A DNA stretch of 64,000 bases from Porpolomopsis calyptriformis (lineage: Eukaryota; Basidiomycota; Agaricomycetes; Agaricales; Hygrophoraceae), in the NCBI GenBank assembly GCA_951640195.1, contig OX621173.1:661780-725779 (forward strand), read 5' to 3'. Positions 1-11,959 of this stretch are shown here, one piece after another. Numbering within the stretch: position 1 is the stretch's first letter; every line of letters starts with the position of its first letter. The position numbers were made by a program, and so were the translations under genes. The notes beneath the pieces were generated by a model. It was not told where the DNA came from and searched no databases. It was given only the letters and a program-made list of their open reading frames with translations.

Positions 1-3000
1 GCCTTTCCACTTGATTAGGTATTGTCGGTTCCGTTTTCCTGGGGTGTGATTGAGAATACGTTCCACCTCATACTCGGGCTCTCCTTCGATCACATCTGGA
101 GGTGGTCGGAGATTGTCATCTTCTCCGATCGGGGGGTGGAGATCGAGATTCTCTTCTAGAGCCTTGAGTAGTGAAACGTGAAACACGGGGTGGATCCTCC
201 ATGACAGCGGTAGCTTTAATCGGTAAGCCACAGGCGATACTTGTTTTAGAATTATAAAAGGCCCGAGCCAGCGGACATCCAGTTTCTTCGCGGGCCGGCC
301 AGTTTTCAAATTCTTGGCATCAAGCCAGACCCTTTGTCCTTCGTAAAACGTGGGTTCCTTTTGACGTTTTCAATCGGCATAGAGCTTCATTGAGTTAGCG
401 GTCTTTTGGAGAGACTCTTCAGCGTTCTCTCTAGCCCTAGTGAGCTGCACATAAAACTTGTTGGCATCGGGATTTGAGGTTTGGGTTGGAACTGATAAGG
501 GGGTGTGAGGGTGTCGGCCATATTCAAGCCAGAAGGGGGATTGGTGAGTGGAGGAATGTTCTCGGTTGTTATAAGCGAACTCCGCCGGAGCTAACCAATC
601 TTTCCAATCGTCTTGCATGAAGTTGGTGTAGAGCCGTACGTACTGCTCTAACTCTTGATTGGTTCATTCGGTTTGTCTGTCTGTTTGGGGGTGATAGGCG
701 GTAGAAAGCCCAGAAGTGGTTCCTAGGAGTTCGTTCAATGACGTAGCGAATTTTGATGAGAATTGGGTTCCTCAATTGGTGATGATCTTCTCTGGCCATC
801 CATGGTGTTTCCAGACATGTTCTTGAAACAGCGCAGCAGTTCCTTTAGCAGATAGGTTTCCGGTTGTTGGGATGAAGTGAGCCCGTTTGGTGAATCTGTC
901 CACCACAACTAGAATAGCGTCAAATCCTTTTGAATTGGGGAGTTCCACGATTAGATCAGCAGTGATCTGTTGCCACGGTTTAGTAGGAGGGGGTAACAGT
1001 TGGAGAAGTCCAGTGGGTTCCTGTGGGTAAACCTTGGTCTGTTGACAAGCAAGGCAGGACTTCACGTAATTGGTGATATCTTGTGGGGCACCTTCCCATG
1101 TGTAATTACGGAGGAGCAGTTCCTTCGTCTTCTCAATACCGGGATGGCCACCAGTGGGTGTGTCGTGGGTCAATCAAATAATTTCTGTGTGCAAAGATAC
1201 GTCCTTTGGCACAACTATACGATCTCCAGCATCGCACACAATGCCATCTACGTGGGTGTATCTGGAAGAGGGATCTTCAATTTTGGCCATGATCTCGAGA
1301 GGTAGGGGGGAATGAAAACAAAGCTTGGATAAAAAGTTGGGGGATGATAAACTGATAATCGCATTGATGAAAAGCGCATTGACAAAAAGTTCTTTTGGCA
1401 GAAGGACCTTGTCCTCCACCTCCTCATAAGACTCCGGGTAATGATCTGGATGCTTGGAGAGTCCATCAGCCTTATTCTTGATTCTAGGCTGGTAGCTGAT
1501 TCTGAACCAAAAGCGAGCTAAAAATTCAGACCATCTAGCCTGGCGCCTGGAGAGTTGATGACTGGTTATGAAATATTGGAGGGACTGGTTATCAGTCTTG
1601 ATCATAATAGGCTGTCGTGTCCCTTGTAGAAGGTATCTCCATTCATTCAAGGCAGATATGATGGCCAAAAGCTCTTGGTCATGGGTGGGGTAATTTCGTT
1701 CAGCTGGGAGGAGGGTCTTGGAGTAGAAGCCAATGGGATGCCAATCTTCTTCGTCATTCTCTTTCTGGGTCAAGACTGCACCCAGTGTAACACCAGAAGC
1801 ATCCATCTCCAGAAGGTAAGGAAGGTCTGGCTTCGGGGTCCTCAAAACAGGAGCAGAGGTAAGCGCATTCTTGAGGGTATCAAAAGCACGTTGTTGCTTA
1901 GGGGTCCAAATCCATTCTTGATCCTTTTGTAGGAGCTCATTAAGAGGACGAGCAATCAGGGAGTAATCCTTGATAAACCTCCGCCAAAAGTTGGCAGTGC
2001 CAAGGAAGGATTGGAGATCTCGTTTCTTCTAGGGGATAGGCCAGGTTCTGATCGCCTCAACCTTCTTGGGGTTAATAGCAATGTGGCCTTTTGAGATCAT
2101 CATCCCCAGATAAATCACTTCCTTTTTCTCGAACTGGCACTTGACGGGTTTGCAGGACAGTTGATTCTTCTCCATGATCTCTAGAGTTCGTTCCATCCAA
2201 TAGGTGAGTTCAGTGAGGTCCTTTCCCATGATCAGGATATCGTCAATATAGATATGGACCTGCTTGGAATCGATAACCTCTTTGAAGAGAACGTCGATCA
2301 TTCGTTGGAAGGAGGCAGGCGAGTTTCGCATTCCAAAGAACATAACGGTGGGCTCGAACAGCCCTCGTCGAGTGTTGAAGGCTCCTTTCCATTTGTCTCC
2401 TTCTTTGATATGAATATTGTTAAAGCCCCATCGGATATCCATGACTGTGAACAGTTCTGCCTCTGACAGCTTAGTCTGTTGAATAATCTCAGAGATGAGA
2501 GGTAAGGGATAAGCATCTGGGATTGTGTGAGCATTCAGATAGCGATAGTCTTGGATTGGACGCAGTCCAGCATCTTGTCCTTGGGCATTAACTTCTTCAC
2601 CTTTGGCAGCAAAGAAGAAGGAGGCAGCTTGTTTGGAGTTTGATCGTCGTATTCGTCCACTTGCAAGTTGTTCCTCTAGGAATTCATTCAGCTTTCCCTG
2701 TTCGTACTCAGTGAGTTTGTACACCTTTCCAATCTTGGGTCTAAAGGTAGGTTCGAGATCGATCGCATGGTCAAATTCTGGTCATCATGGGGGAAGTTCA
2801 TCAAAGGTGGTCTTCATAAACACCTTCCAGTGCCTCCAGTATTTCTTCGGCACATACTTCTTCATATCTTCCTCCACGGTAGTGGGTCTTGCATGGTCTC
2901 CCAGTGAGACCAATCTGATAATCTTGGCGTAGGAGTCGCCATTCAATGTAGAGCCTACTCGTGACACTATCACTCCAGCCTGAGAAGTCTTGGTTGGGGC

Positions 3001-3483
3001 CACAGTCTGACGTGAAGTCAGTGTTCCAGCCTTCCAGTCAACCAGGGGATCGTTACATTTGAGCCACGGGTAGCCGAGGATAACCTGTATCATATCTCCT
3101 AAATTTGTCACTTCCAAATGGGTTCGTTCCCTAGGAAAATCTGGCGTCTCCATCCACAGGTCTACAGCATATTCGATGGGACCTCCTCAGTTGTCTGTCC
3201 TATCTGCATTCCGCATGGGGATTGGTCCTTCCAATCGATAAAAAGGGATATCGCGCTCCTGCATGAAATTCCAGTTTATAAAGCATCCAGAGGCGCCAGA
3301 GTCTATCAATGCACTGGCGGCAATTCATCTACCAGTGTCTGTGGTCTCCAACCAAAGGGGTATGGTTAAAGCTTCTTCGCTCGAATCAAGTGCACCAAGA
3401 ATTTGGGAAATAGATTGCATAGGGGTAGTGGTACACATAGAAAAGGAGTCTGCAACGCACGAGCTATTGTCCGGACTGTTCAA
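1..3483 (-). pseudogene. pol: pol of chromovirus copy 1 (degenerate, 3' truncated by window)
   Basis: Polyprotein relic in the -1 frame relative to gag. In order on the minus strand: aspartic protease with DSGAS (about 3330-3300), reverse transcriptase with YIDDIL (about 2255-2235), RNase H with LEMDASG (about 1815-1795), integrase with an HHCC zinc motif (about 1165-1045) and a D,D,E core, and the GPF/GPY-like region near 280. The coding frame meets the stops listed for the element. The last readable part is the start of the chromodomain (IKWKG) at the window edge. No functional product is expected. Confidence 0.9.
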
Positions 3484-4901
3484 AAACCCTGTTTCTCCAA
3501 AGCTCTCTTCAGCTCTTCTTTCCTCTTAGGCTCCCAGCTGACGATACCACACTTCTCGAAGTCTTGACGAGAATCTTCATTGGAGTTGACCTCCTCAATC
3601 GAGGCTGAGGTCTCCAGAACTCGAACATTTCTTCCTCGACTGGGTTTCTTTCCTCCACGACCTCTAGCTGCTGGGGTGAAGGGGCGGCTTCCAGAACCAG
3701 AAGTACTCGTCCTAGGAGCATTGGGACAAGAACTGGCAAAGTGGCCAAATCATCCACAGTTGAAACATGCTCCTTTGGGAATTCCTCCTAGTGAAGCAGG
3801 CTTTTCTTCTTGTTTGATTCTGGGGGCAGCAGGGTTGGAATAGGTGGAGGGACCAGCAGGTGGTCCTTGTCGGTAGGGGGTGTTGGTGATGCGAGTGTTG
3901 CGAGTCTGGGGCTTAGAAGATGTTCTAGCCAAAAATTCTCAATGTCGTCTGTCAAGTTCAGCAGCACGAGACTGCCATTCAAAGAGGGTGGTGGGTTGAC
4001 GATCTGAAAGGTAGATCTGTCACAAAAGGGAGGGGTTGAGTCCGTCTTTATATAAAGTTGTCGAAGCTTCTTGTCCGTATCCAGTATTATGGGCCCATCG
4101 ATTGAAATTAATGTTATACTCCTCTGCACTCTTGTTGAACTGCTTGACGTCCTTGATCTTCAGTTGAGCAGTTGACTTGGGGTCCAAGTCTCCAAAGTCT
4201 CAGGTAAGGGCTTCTTCAAAGACAGCCCAATCGGCACCAACCCAGTTCAATGTTGTGTAAGCGTCTACTTGACGCTCAGCCTATGGTTCTGCATTTCCTC
4301 CGATCATAAACGACAAGGCATAGATAATCTTGTCGGCCTCTGAGATTCCTGGTCGTCCCAAATGGTTCAGCTTCACTTGACGCAGGAAATTGTGAAGCTT
4401 GGTGGGATCACCAGAGAATTCGTCAGGAGGGTTCATTTTGATCTTGGCGGGGGCAGGGGCAGGGGCAGGGACAGGGGCAGGGGCAGGGACAGGTTGGGGG
4501 AATACTGGGGGTGCTTGGAGAGGTTGTGGGAATAGCCCAAGAGGGGCAGGGACAGGTTGGGGGCCTATGAGGTTGGCCATCAATACTTGGAGTTGTTGTT
4601 TGATTCTATGACTCGCTTGCGCTTGGTCTTGTTGGACCTGCAGCAATTGTTGATAATCCTGCTTCATGATCTCAAAGGCTATGCGTGGATCTTCTTCTTC
4701 ATCCTCATCATTGTCCTCAGCTCAACCTTTCCCTTTTGAGTGAGAGGGACCTGCTTGTTCTTGTTCTTCTTGTTCTTCTTCTTCTTGGGCAGGGTCAACC
4801 ATCTCGTCGGGGATGGGAGCTGGGGCAGGAGGGAGAGAGCCTTCCTGGGAGAGAGGGATAGCAGGGTGAGGGATAGTGGATGATGAACAAGTCAAAACCA
4901 T
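3480..4901 (-). pseudogene. gag: gag of chromovirus copy 1 (degenerate)
   Basis: Gag polyprotein relic, the capsid precursor of the retrotransposon. The probable start is the ATG at 4901, matching the ATG at 33506 in copy 2. It encodes a Pro/Glu-rich N-terminus, a run of alternating Pro-Ala residues, a capsid-like middle and a C-terminal CCHC zinc knuckle (C-x2-C-x4-H-x4-C). A TGA sits inside the knuckle. Further stops lie near 4719, 4281, 4200, 4019 and 3939. The knuckle TGA and the TGA near 4200 are also present in copy 2, so either a shared ancestor already carried them or the same CpG mutated twice. Confidence 0.85.
3483..3489 (-). promoter_or_regulatory. Candidate -1 frameshift site between gag and pol (copy 1)
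   Basis: Minus-strand heptamer GGGTTTT, read G GGT TTT in the gag frame, followed at once by the gag stop TGA. A one-base slip back enters the pol frame. The identical arrangement is at 34912-34918 in copy 2. Confidence 0.65.
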
Positions 4902-5069
4902 TGGTGGAACGGTGGCAGTTGGATATTGGGGGGCTTGACAGGAATACAAGGGGAGAGAGCAAGCCTAATCGATGTTAATGTCTGGGTGGTGAAATTGATC
5001 TTGTGGGTGAAGACCTTCAGCACTGGCCAGACAGAGTAGGGGTTGTATAGCGTGGAGCGAGCAAGAAGG

Positions 5070-5081
5070 AAGTCTGTTTCT
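5070..5081 (-). other. Primer-binding site, self-priming type (copy 1)
   Basis: The 12 bases directly after the 5' LTR (minus strand AGAAACAGACTT) are not complementary to a usual tRNA 3' end, which would give TGG. They are perfectly complementary to AAGTCTGTTTCT inside the LTR. This is the layout of Tf1/sushi-type self-primed elements. Confidence 0.75.
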
Positions 5082-5440
5082 TGTTAGATGGCAGTCTAGG
5101 GTTGATCGCAAGGTTTTACTTCAGGCTCTGGGTGTAGGGTTTTAAAGGGTTGGAAGACTACTGATTGGGGTGTTAACGAAAGAAACAGACTTATCCTAAG
5201 TCTATCTACTGCTAGCTTTATATACTAGCTAAGTATGAGTCATATTGACTACGTGTGAGTCGTAACAACTATGGATGAGTCATGTAGATAAGGAGAGTGA
5301 TGGTTGACTAAATATAGATATGGCTTGGTCACCTTGTATTACTAAGTGGAGCTTGGGTGGCTAAGCGGCTATTGGTGTAAACTGTCTGATGTAAATGGGA
5401 ATAGACGAGCAAAGGAAAAGGAAAAAATATATCTCTGACA
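5082..5440 (-). repeat. 5' LTR of chromovirus copy 1
   Basis: This 359-bp terminal repeat reads TGTCAG...CTAACA on the minus strand. It is near-identical in length and sequence to the two LTRs of the second copy (32967-33325 and 39586-39944). It carries the same TATATAAA box and the same R-region sequence used for self-priming. Confidence 0.95.
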
Positions 5441-6264
5441 CTCGCATTTGATGCACTTGGCATGGTGGACAGGGACTAAATCCTCGTCGCTGCTGATCTT
5501 GACCACATCGGATATCTGCATGATGTCTTCATTATTGAGCTCCATCAGACCCGCCTTCTCGATTATGGTGGCCTCAATAGCATGTGCATGCTCGATTTCA
5601 GGTGGGCATTCACCCTCACCAGTGGGCTTTTCCATCCGGACAAGCTGGCAAAGTTCTATTAGATGGTGAATAAATGAATGAAATTAATTACTTACTTGTT
5701 TATATTTGATATCGAGTGACCTGGTAGAATGGCGAGGATAATCATTAGTGATTGCCCATGCCTCATACCCCTCCGACACAGCTGCCCAACCTCACGCACC
5801 AACTGGAAGGTGCTTCTCGACCAAGTCAAGGAGGGAGTTGATGTCCTCCTTGGAGTAGTTTGCTATGCCATTTGTTCGGCCGCGTGGACGTTTCCCTCCA
5901 GAGATGGTCAGATCAAGTATTGCCCCCTCCCTCTTGAGGGGGGCTGGTCATTTCTTTGAGTTCATCTTTCCAGTACGGCGACGCAATCCTCCAACCTTGC
6001 AGGCTGGAACTGTGAGGTCTGCCAGATGTTGAGGGATCGGCAGGTCATTCTCAGCATTGCGACCAGTTGGTTGGGACAAGGTGGGGGCTGTGGAAAGGTA
6101 ATCGGGGAGGGGGGGGGGAACCCATCCTGGAAGGAAGGCAGGGGAGGCAGGGAGGTGGGGGCAGAAGGGGTGGGTCCGACGAGAGTCCATGGTCCATCAG
6201 GACTGAAACACAAGTAGTTAAACCCAGATGGGTCTGTATAGAACTGCTGGGATGTGGAAGACAT
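5441..6264 (-). pseudogene. Myb/SANT-like DUF6818-type protein gene, cut by the LTR element
   Basis: Probable nuclear DNA-binding-like protein of a family common in agaricomycetes; the assignment rests on remembered consensus. From 6264 it reads a Pro-rich N-terminus (about 90 aa), then a Myb-like block containing NYSKEDINSLLDLVEKHLP, G-W-A-A-V, and NDYPRHSTRSLDIKYK. After an intron near 5700-5650 follows KPTGEGECPPEIEHAHAIEA, the segment that closes this domain in its relatives. TGA codons stand after MNSKK and in the PVGA-GW motif, both at likely Arg positions. The C-terminal acidic part runs straight into the chromovirus LTR at 5440. Probably a cargo gene of the DNA transposon to its right. 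Confidence 0.7.
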
Positions 6265-6305
6265 GTTGAATCAGTGGGTTGGATGTGAATTGGATACGGA
6301 CTCAC

Positions 6306-6719
6306 CCTGCATGCCCCTCACGTCTTTATACAGGCAATCGCACTAAGCCGCCATGTTATCGTGCTACATTTCTTGAAATTGGGTGGTGGTTAGTTGATGG
6401 CAACTACAAAGAAATAAGTAATTTAGGAATGGTGATTGCTCACCTGAGTTAGTAAGCCTCGGATGAGGCACTTCACTGAGATCTTGCAGGGAGGGACGAA
6501 GGGCGGGAGGTAGGAGGGAGATGTGTCATACATGCAGAGCACATGTGACCTGTATGTTTTGGGACATATCTGATGATTTGGATCTTGCTGAGTCTCAAAA
6601 ATTATTTACAACTCGCATTTACAACTAGAAGGGGGGGTCTGACCCCCCCTCCAAATATAAGGTTTGGAACTGGGTATTTTTGACAGCTCAACTCTGATTT
6701 TGACAGCGGCACAATGGCA
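6306..6719. other. Gene-free stretch with a G/C palindrome
   Basis: No convincing coding segment is seen. The stretch includes AT-rich sequence and an inverted repeat at 6630-6650. Confidence 0.5.
6630..6650. repeat. Perfect G7/C7 inverted repeat
   Basis: Two 10-base arms (AGGGGGGGTC and its complement) flank a single T. It could form a hairpin or mark a small element's end. Its function is unknown. Confidence 0.8.
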
Positions 6720-9034
6720 TGGCCATTTTGGGTCATGTTTTATGTTTACAACATGCTCTAAATCCTACGGGAAGGCATCCAATGACAAGAGAGTAGATAT
6801 TTACATTCTTGGGTAATCGTGTAATGTGGCTAGGCCATTTGATCAAGTTAATTACATCTTCAAATCATTGTTTTGGGGAGTCAGTACCTCCCAGGCCTGA
6901 AAACATGTGTGTAGTAAATAGAATATGGTTAAACAAGAAGGCAACAATCCCTGTAAGACAAGCAATCAGAATTGGCAAAGAAACGAGAAAGAAAACCTGC
7001 CAAGGAAAATGCAGTGCATAAAGTCAAGTACTGTTTGCTGTGATGGCTGCCATCCAGGTATCCAGTCAAGTGCTAAAAATTGAATGCCATAGTTGGTTAT
7101 AATACTTGTTTGACATCATGTCGAAGCATCTTTGTAATAGAATTTCTGTTTAAGCATGTTGTAGTCATCTCGCAACATGAAGGCTTTAGATAATGAGAAA
7201 AATCAATAGTGTGAATAACAGAATTGCTTTCCTAGCACATACTATTAATATCATATCCTTGTGGTCGATTTACATCCAAAAGAACACATCAACACCACAG
7301 GCAGGGATGGAGGTCAGCACTGTGACCTGCTGTACCCGAAATCTTATATGCACCAGGTGTATCACAGTTGTTACAAATGATGTCAGTGTGGATGACTTCC
7401 TTGACAGTATCAATTTCATCATTATCATAGATCTCCATCTTGATGCCTAGATAGTGATGTTAGTATGAAAATAGTTGCTATTTGTTAAAAATTCAGTCAC
7501 CAGTCTTGAGTTGGATAACATCTCTTGAAACAGGTTCAAGTATGTTTGTGAGTTGCTCGTATGATGGTTCCTGTGGTCCAGGCGTGATTACAGGACAAAC
7601 TACATTGACCTGCAGAAACCTGTGCTCGCATGGAAGGTCTGCGATAGATACATAAACAGGTCCAGTGGAGTGTGGATGGTTTTCAAGACAGCCAAACCTG
7701 GAGAGTGGTCAAAAGGATGTTGTATATGGATCACTCAAGAAGGTTAAACATACCAGTCAATGTTTACAATGAGATGCAAACCAAAGTGTTTGTCCATGAG
7801 GTGTTCCGTTCCATCCCCGATTGGCATATCATGAATGGTGCCATAGTTACCAACTTCCCGCTTGATTCCAGTCTTCAGTTCATGCTAAATAGTGCCATCA
7901 TACATGTCCTGCATGACAAACTCGCTATCATCATTTTGATTGATTAGAGTGCCACAACTGTCGCGAATCAGCTTCCGAAACCCTTTATGATGAAGCATAC
8001 AATGTAAACTCTGCAGAAGAGAGACTTGAGGTACTATCTTGACAGCGAGTTGCTTGATGCAGCCTTTCGCATCCCTTTTTTCAGTGTAGATGATACCTTT
8101 ACATCCTGGCGCCAAACAGCCTGGTCCATCAAGCTTGGGTAGTTCCCTAGCCAAGTAGTTCTTCCAGCAGCAGGGACAGATCGCATATTGCATGATCCAC
8201 TGATCAGGGTCAATACCAAGTCATCGCTTTGCGCTTATGAGCATTCAGACTGGGCGAGGAACATCAGGAAGAACACCAGCTGCGTTGAAGGCATTTAAGG
8301 TAATGTTTAAGTTTTCAGTAGCATTGATCACAGGCATGTTTTGGTATACATTGTTGATAACAGCTTGAAGGTAGGCAATACAAACATGAGAGGGCTCTTT
8401 GTCATGAAAGGCAGGGAGAAGGATAGTTCTGATGTCACCTAAGTCATCGTCAGGGGAGAGATCAAGACCAGCTGGCATTTGCACTGTCCTGTACACCATA
8501 TCAGATGGGAGGACAGGTTCGCAATTTGTAGCTTGTGAATGATTTCCATTGCCAGAAGTCTCTTGATCACCAAGGTCATTATCAGGTTCCAGGAAAAGTT
8601 CATAATCAAAAACAGTAGTGTCCCTAGGCAGTTCAGGGATGACAACAGTTCAGGAAGGATTGCCCTGTTGAGGATTTCTCAAGCCAGATGGAAGCCCAGG
8701 TTGAACAGATGCACTACGAGCAGGAAGAGGAGCCAAGGGAGTGGGTCCATAGGTCTTGAGATGCTTCCTTGTGAGGTCAGGTGAAATCTGATGGAAAAGG
8801 AGAGGTTTCATAGGGCATCTGAGACAAGAGCAGAGTGCATTTGCAGGCATCGGCGTTGCAGATAGTGCAAGTAGTACCTAGAAGTAAATGGTATGCGCTT
8901 TGTTTACCAGCCTGTAAGAGGCCATATGATGGGAAAATTACTAAGTTCTCATAGGTCATCATATTCCAAGTATATTCTGGTAACCTACAAGGATGATGAA
9001 GATATGCTACTGTCATCTTCTCAATCCAGCACAT
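6720..9034 (-). pseudogene. Tnp2-type CACTA transposase relic 1
   Basis: Decayed transposase of the Tnp2 (CACTA/EnSpm) family. Recognisable segments on the minus strand, from high to low coordinates: an N-terminal Cys cluster (CTICNADACKC, about 8870); CPCCWKNYLA (about 8180) with a following C...C zinc-like pair; WHELKTGIKREVGNYG with HFGLHL and NIDW (about 7880-7760); KISGTAGHSADLHPCLWC (about 7340-7270), the segment that precedes the catalytic region in Tnp2 proteins; and WPSHITRLPKNV (about 6850), a C-terminal Tnp2 motif. Stop codons and lost spacing break the gene, including a TGA right after HPCLWC. It is divergent from the DUF6698 gene, with only about 40 bp between their assumed ends. 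Confidence 0.75.
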
Positions 9035-9074
9035 CCTTGTTGCATTCTGGTCACCTTTTAGAACTTATGAGAAT

Positions 9075-10720
9075 TTGATGAAATCATATTTTCTAACTTT
9101 ACGCTGTGTAAAAGAACACAGTATATCTTTTCATTGTGCCCATTGGTTAACTGATGAGTTGTACAGAAATGGGGATAGAGCTATTGAGAAGTGCATCCAT
9201 GCAGCGCGATGGCTACCACTCAGTATTGATCCTTTTGTGAATCTTGCTGCAGTGATACAAACTGGCATAGAGAAGGATATGGGAGGTATAATTAATAGAC
9301 TCAAGGAACTCAATGTTGTGTAAGTATCTAATCCTACTTGATACATCTAATTAATTTCTCATCTAGGAATAAAAACGATTGTGAATATTATACCTACGTG
9401 TACAAGGAGTTCATCAAGCTTGCTCCTGGGATGCAAGAAGTTGCGATCTCTTTGAAAGATCAGCTGCAAGCCCTCAAGATACTAATCAGGAAGGTACACA
9501 TATATGCAACTCATCCCATCTTTGTTTTTTATTACAATTATCTCTAGATCATTTCAGCAGCTGGTGATGCACGTTCTGAGGACTCACGAAGTCTCAAGAA
9601 TGCTGGGATCGCCTACTTACCGAAAGATCCCATGAACAACACTATCAGTCCTCCAATCTCAAAAGATCAAGGAAAATCCACTCAAGGCTTCAATCATCCA
9701 ATAATGGCATGGCTTCTCTGTCCGAGGAAATACTTAGACCAGTTTGATCACCAGACTCTGCAAGTTTTTTGTTTTCTCCCTACACAACTGATCTCATTAT
9801 TTGACATAGCACAATGATGAATTCATTGCGAGATGGGACCATCAAGGTCACAGCAGGCAATTGGCTGACCTTCCTCTATGACAAACAAGAATATGATCCC
9901 AAAGAGAAGGACAAGGGCTTACTATGCAGGTACCTACTTGTGCAAGTAAGTGAGCTCAAATCCTTTTAACTTATACTTATAATTCTTGTTCTTACAGATG
10001 TACAGACATATTTTCACTAGTCCTGGGTCTTCCTTGTCAATGAATACTTGCAAAGGAACAAAACCATCTAAGGCAAAGCTTCATGGACTGCATCACATCA
10101 CACCATGGACAATCACATATGCCACAGCACAAGTGTGTTCCTGTTCATGTGTTGATACAAACTACTGACGTTTGTAGACTCATTTCTGGCTCAGCTCAGC
10201 AAATCAATGGCAAGACTTTGACAGCACATTCAGCCTTAGTAAATTCTTTTTGAACATTGTAAGACTATTTGAGGCAGATCCAGAGGACGAGTGGTGCATC
10301 GAAACCTTGCGGTGGTGGGATGAGTACATCATTTGTTTTACATGTTATCATTTATTGACTTGTATCAGACAAGTGCTAGGTCTCCATCAATGCACTGACA
10401 TGTCAAATATGGCAGTTAACAATGCTGATGAAGACAACTTGAATGACATTCTCACCGCAAGGGTGAGCTACTGATGTCCAGCAAATTGCGAACCGAACAT
10501 TACACCTAGCAACAGCAACAGCAATAGCAACATTGCCTCCAATATCTCTTCTACAAACACAAACACTGGTTCTGACAATGTCAATGACAATCTGAGTATC
10601 TTGTCAAGTGATCATAGTCCTGCCACACCCCCTCCTGTTCCCCCACCCAATAATTCAATGAATGCCAATGCCAAAGGGAAGAAGGCTGGGAGAGGGAGAG
10701 GGAAAGGCAAGAGACGCTAG
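9075..10720 (+). pseudogene. DUF6698-family protein gene (at least one in-frame stop)
   Basis: Member of an uncharacterised basidiomycete family often multiplied in agaricomycete genomes. Exons in order carry VNLAAVIQTGIEKDM, KEFIKLAPGM, SAAGDARSEDSRSLKNAG, HPIMAWLLCPRKYL, NWLTFLYDKQEYDPKEKDKG, MYRHIFTSPGSS, KLHGLHHITPWTITYATAQ and PEDEWCIETLRWWDEQV. The tail is Asn/Ser-rich and ends in a basic GKKAGRGRGKGKRR. Introns of about 50 bp fall near 9320, 9495, 9770, 9945, 10130 and 10320. One TGA (about 10473) follows the RVSY segment in the frame of the tail, so the gene may be dead. The exact start is unclear. Its position beside Tnp2 relic 1 suggests transposon cargo. Confidence 0.65.
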
Positions 10721-11959
10721 GTTCAAGTTTCCCATTCTATACCTCTTTCCCTCTTGTCCAGACCTCTTCTGCTCTCATTTGTATGCATACAACATCCAGG
10801 AATGTTTTCGAGTAGTAAATACAACAATGTGTACCATAACCATGAAATTCAAGTGGTAGCTAGCTATAGTATCAAAGCATGAGCACTTGATGGCATGTCT
10901 TGCAAGGCCTTTCACCTTCATTTAGAGAATGCAGCAGGTTGCAGGAATTTTATTAACATAAAATCTCTACAAGTTAGCTACAGAGCCTTGTACTACTTGA
11001 CACATAATAGAGTTGAAGTGCTAGTATCTTTCACGAGTTTTATGAAAGTGAAATTGAAGGTGGAATGTTGCAAGACTTAACAGCAGTGGGGACTTGCTCT
11101 ACAGCTGTAGATTAGGTTGAAAATCATGCTACAAAACAGCCTACTTTAAAGCAATCTTTATCCTTGCACAGGTTGATTATCATCATTCCTAGATGAAACT
11201 CACTATTTTGTAGGTTGCACGAAATAGGATGAAAAACAACTTAAATGCAACAAAATTCAACCTACCTGCATTAGGCAATACAATACACTGAATGACAAAG
11301 ATAATTGTCTACAATATTCATAACTACTATGATAAATATTGATAGCTGGGCACTGTCAATGGATACTGCAATGCTTGCCATGAGAAGCAATTGGGAAGTT
11401 GTTACTTAGGCAGAACTACAAGAATGTGAAACTTTGCACCTTCACTGAGTAGAACCCTATTTCTAAAAGGAAAACTGTTCAATTTGGCAAATTATACAAG
11501 GATTATTGGAATAGCTGACTTGGTCGAATGCCGCAAGTCTTGCTGTCTTTGAGGCTCATCACAAGATATCACTCTGATAGCATTCAAATGGGAGGGACAA
11601 GTGGCTATAATAGCAGTTGATCATTATGACATTGCAAATAATTGTATAAAATTACAGGCAAGAAACAAGTCATGGTATATTGTACATCACAGCGGTTCTG
11701 TAGATTATGGTGCAAATGGTACTACTTTCAGAATCCCGAGGTCGCAAGCATTGACAAGACTTGTATCGCTTCAAGCCGAAGTGTGGAGCATGGTATGGAT
11801 AATGTTTGCTGCTTTTATAGTAGCTTGCTTGTCCTTAATCTTCGCTAGCACACTGCTTGTGGCAGGGCGATGTTGGTTGTACAGGAATATTTGACTATCA
11901 AAATCAAGCGAGGTGTCATAGGGTGCATCCCAGGTCAGATAAGCAGGCACTAACCGATT
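10721..11959. other. Mostly non-coding stretch with AGGTTGA subterminal-type repeats
   Basis: Between about 11,090 and 11,275 the motif AGGTTGA/TCAACCT recurs in both orientations, as in CACTA subterminal regions. The same motif recurs at 26,575-26,710. An open frame at 11601-11894 ends in a hydrophobic helix (MVWIMFAAFIVACLSLIF), but no family is recognised and it may be chance. Confidence 0.5.

Larger units (their letters stand above)
1..5440 (-). mobile_element. Ty3/gypsy chromovirus, copy 1 (3' end outside window)
   Basis: Minus-strand LTR retrotransposon closely matching the complete copy at 32967-39944. Reading from 5440 downward it has the 5' LTR, a self-priming PBS, gag, then protease, reverse transcriptase, RNase H and integrase. 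The window starts inside the chromodomain, so the 3' end and 3' LTR are not visible. The reading frame is broken many times: TGA at 370-372, 664-666, 772-774, 1174-1176, a tandem pair near 2782-2787 and 3939-3941, plus TAG at 2029-2031 and near 4281. Most are at Arg codons that are intact in the other copy. The five bases beyond the LTR are CTCGC (5441-5445), the presumed target duplication; its partner is outside the window. The element is dead as read and interrupts the DUF6818-like gene. Confidence 0.95.

Noticed and set aside
1000..1305. Plus-strand open frames across 1-5000 (for example 1000-1305, 1675-1932, 2603-2932)
   Set aside because: They are opposite-strand shadows of the minus-strand pol; the same shadows recur antisense to the copy at 34-38 kb.
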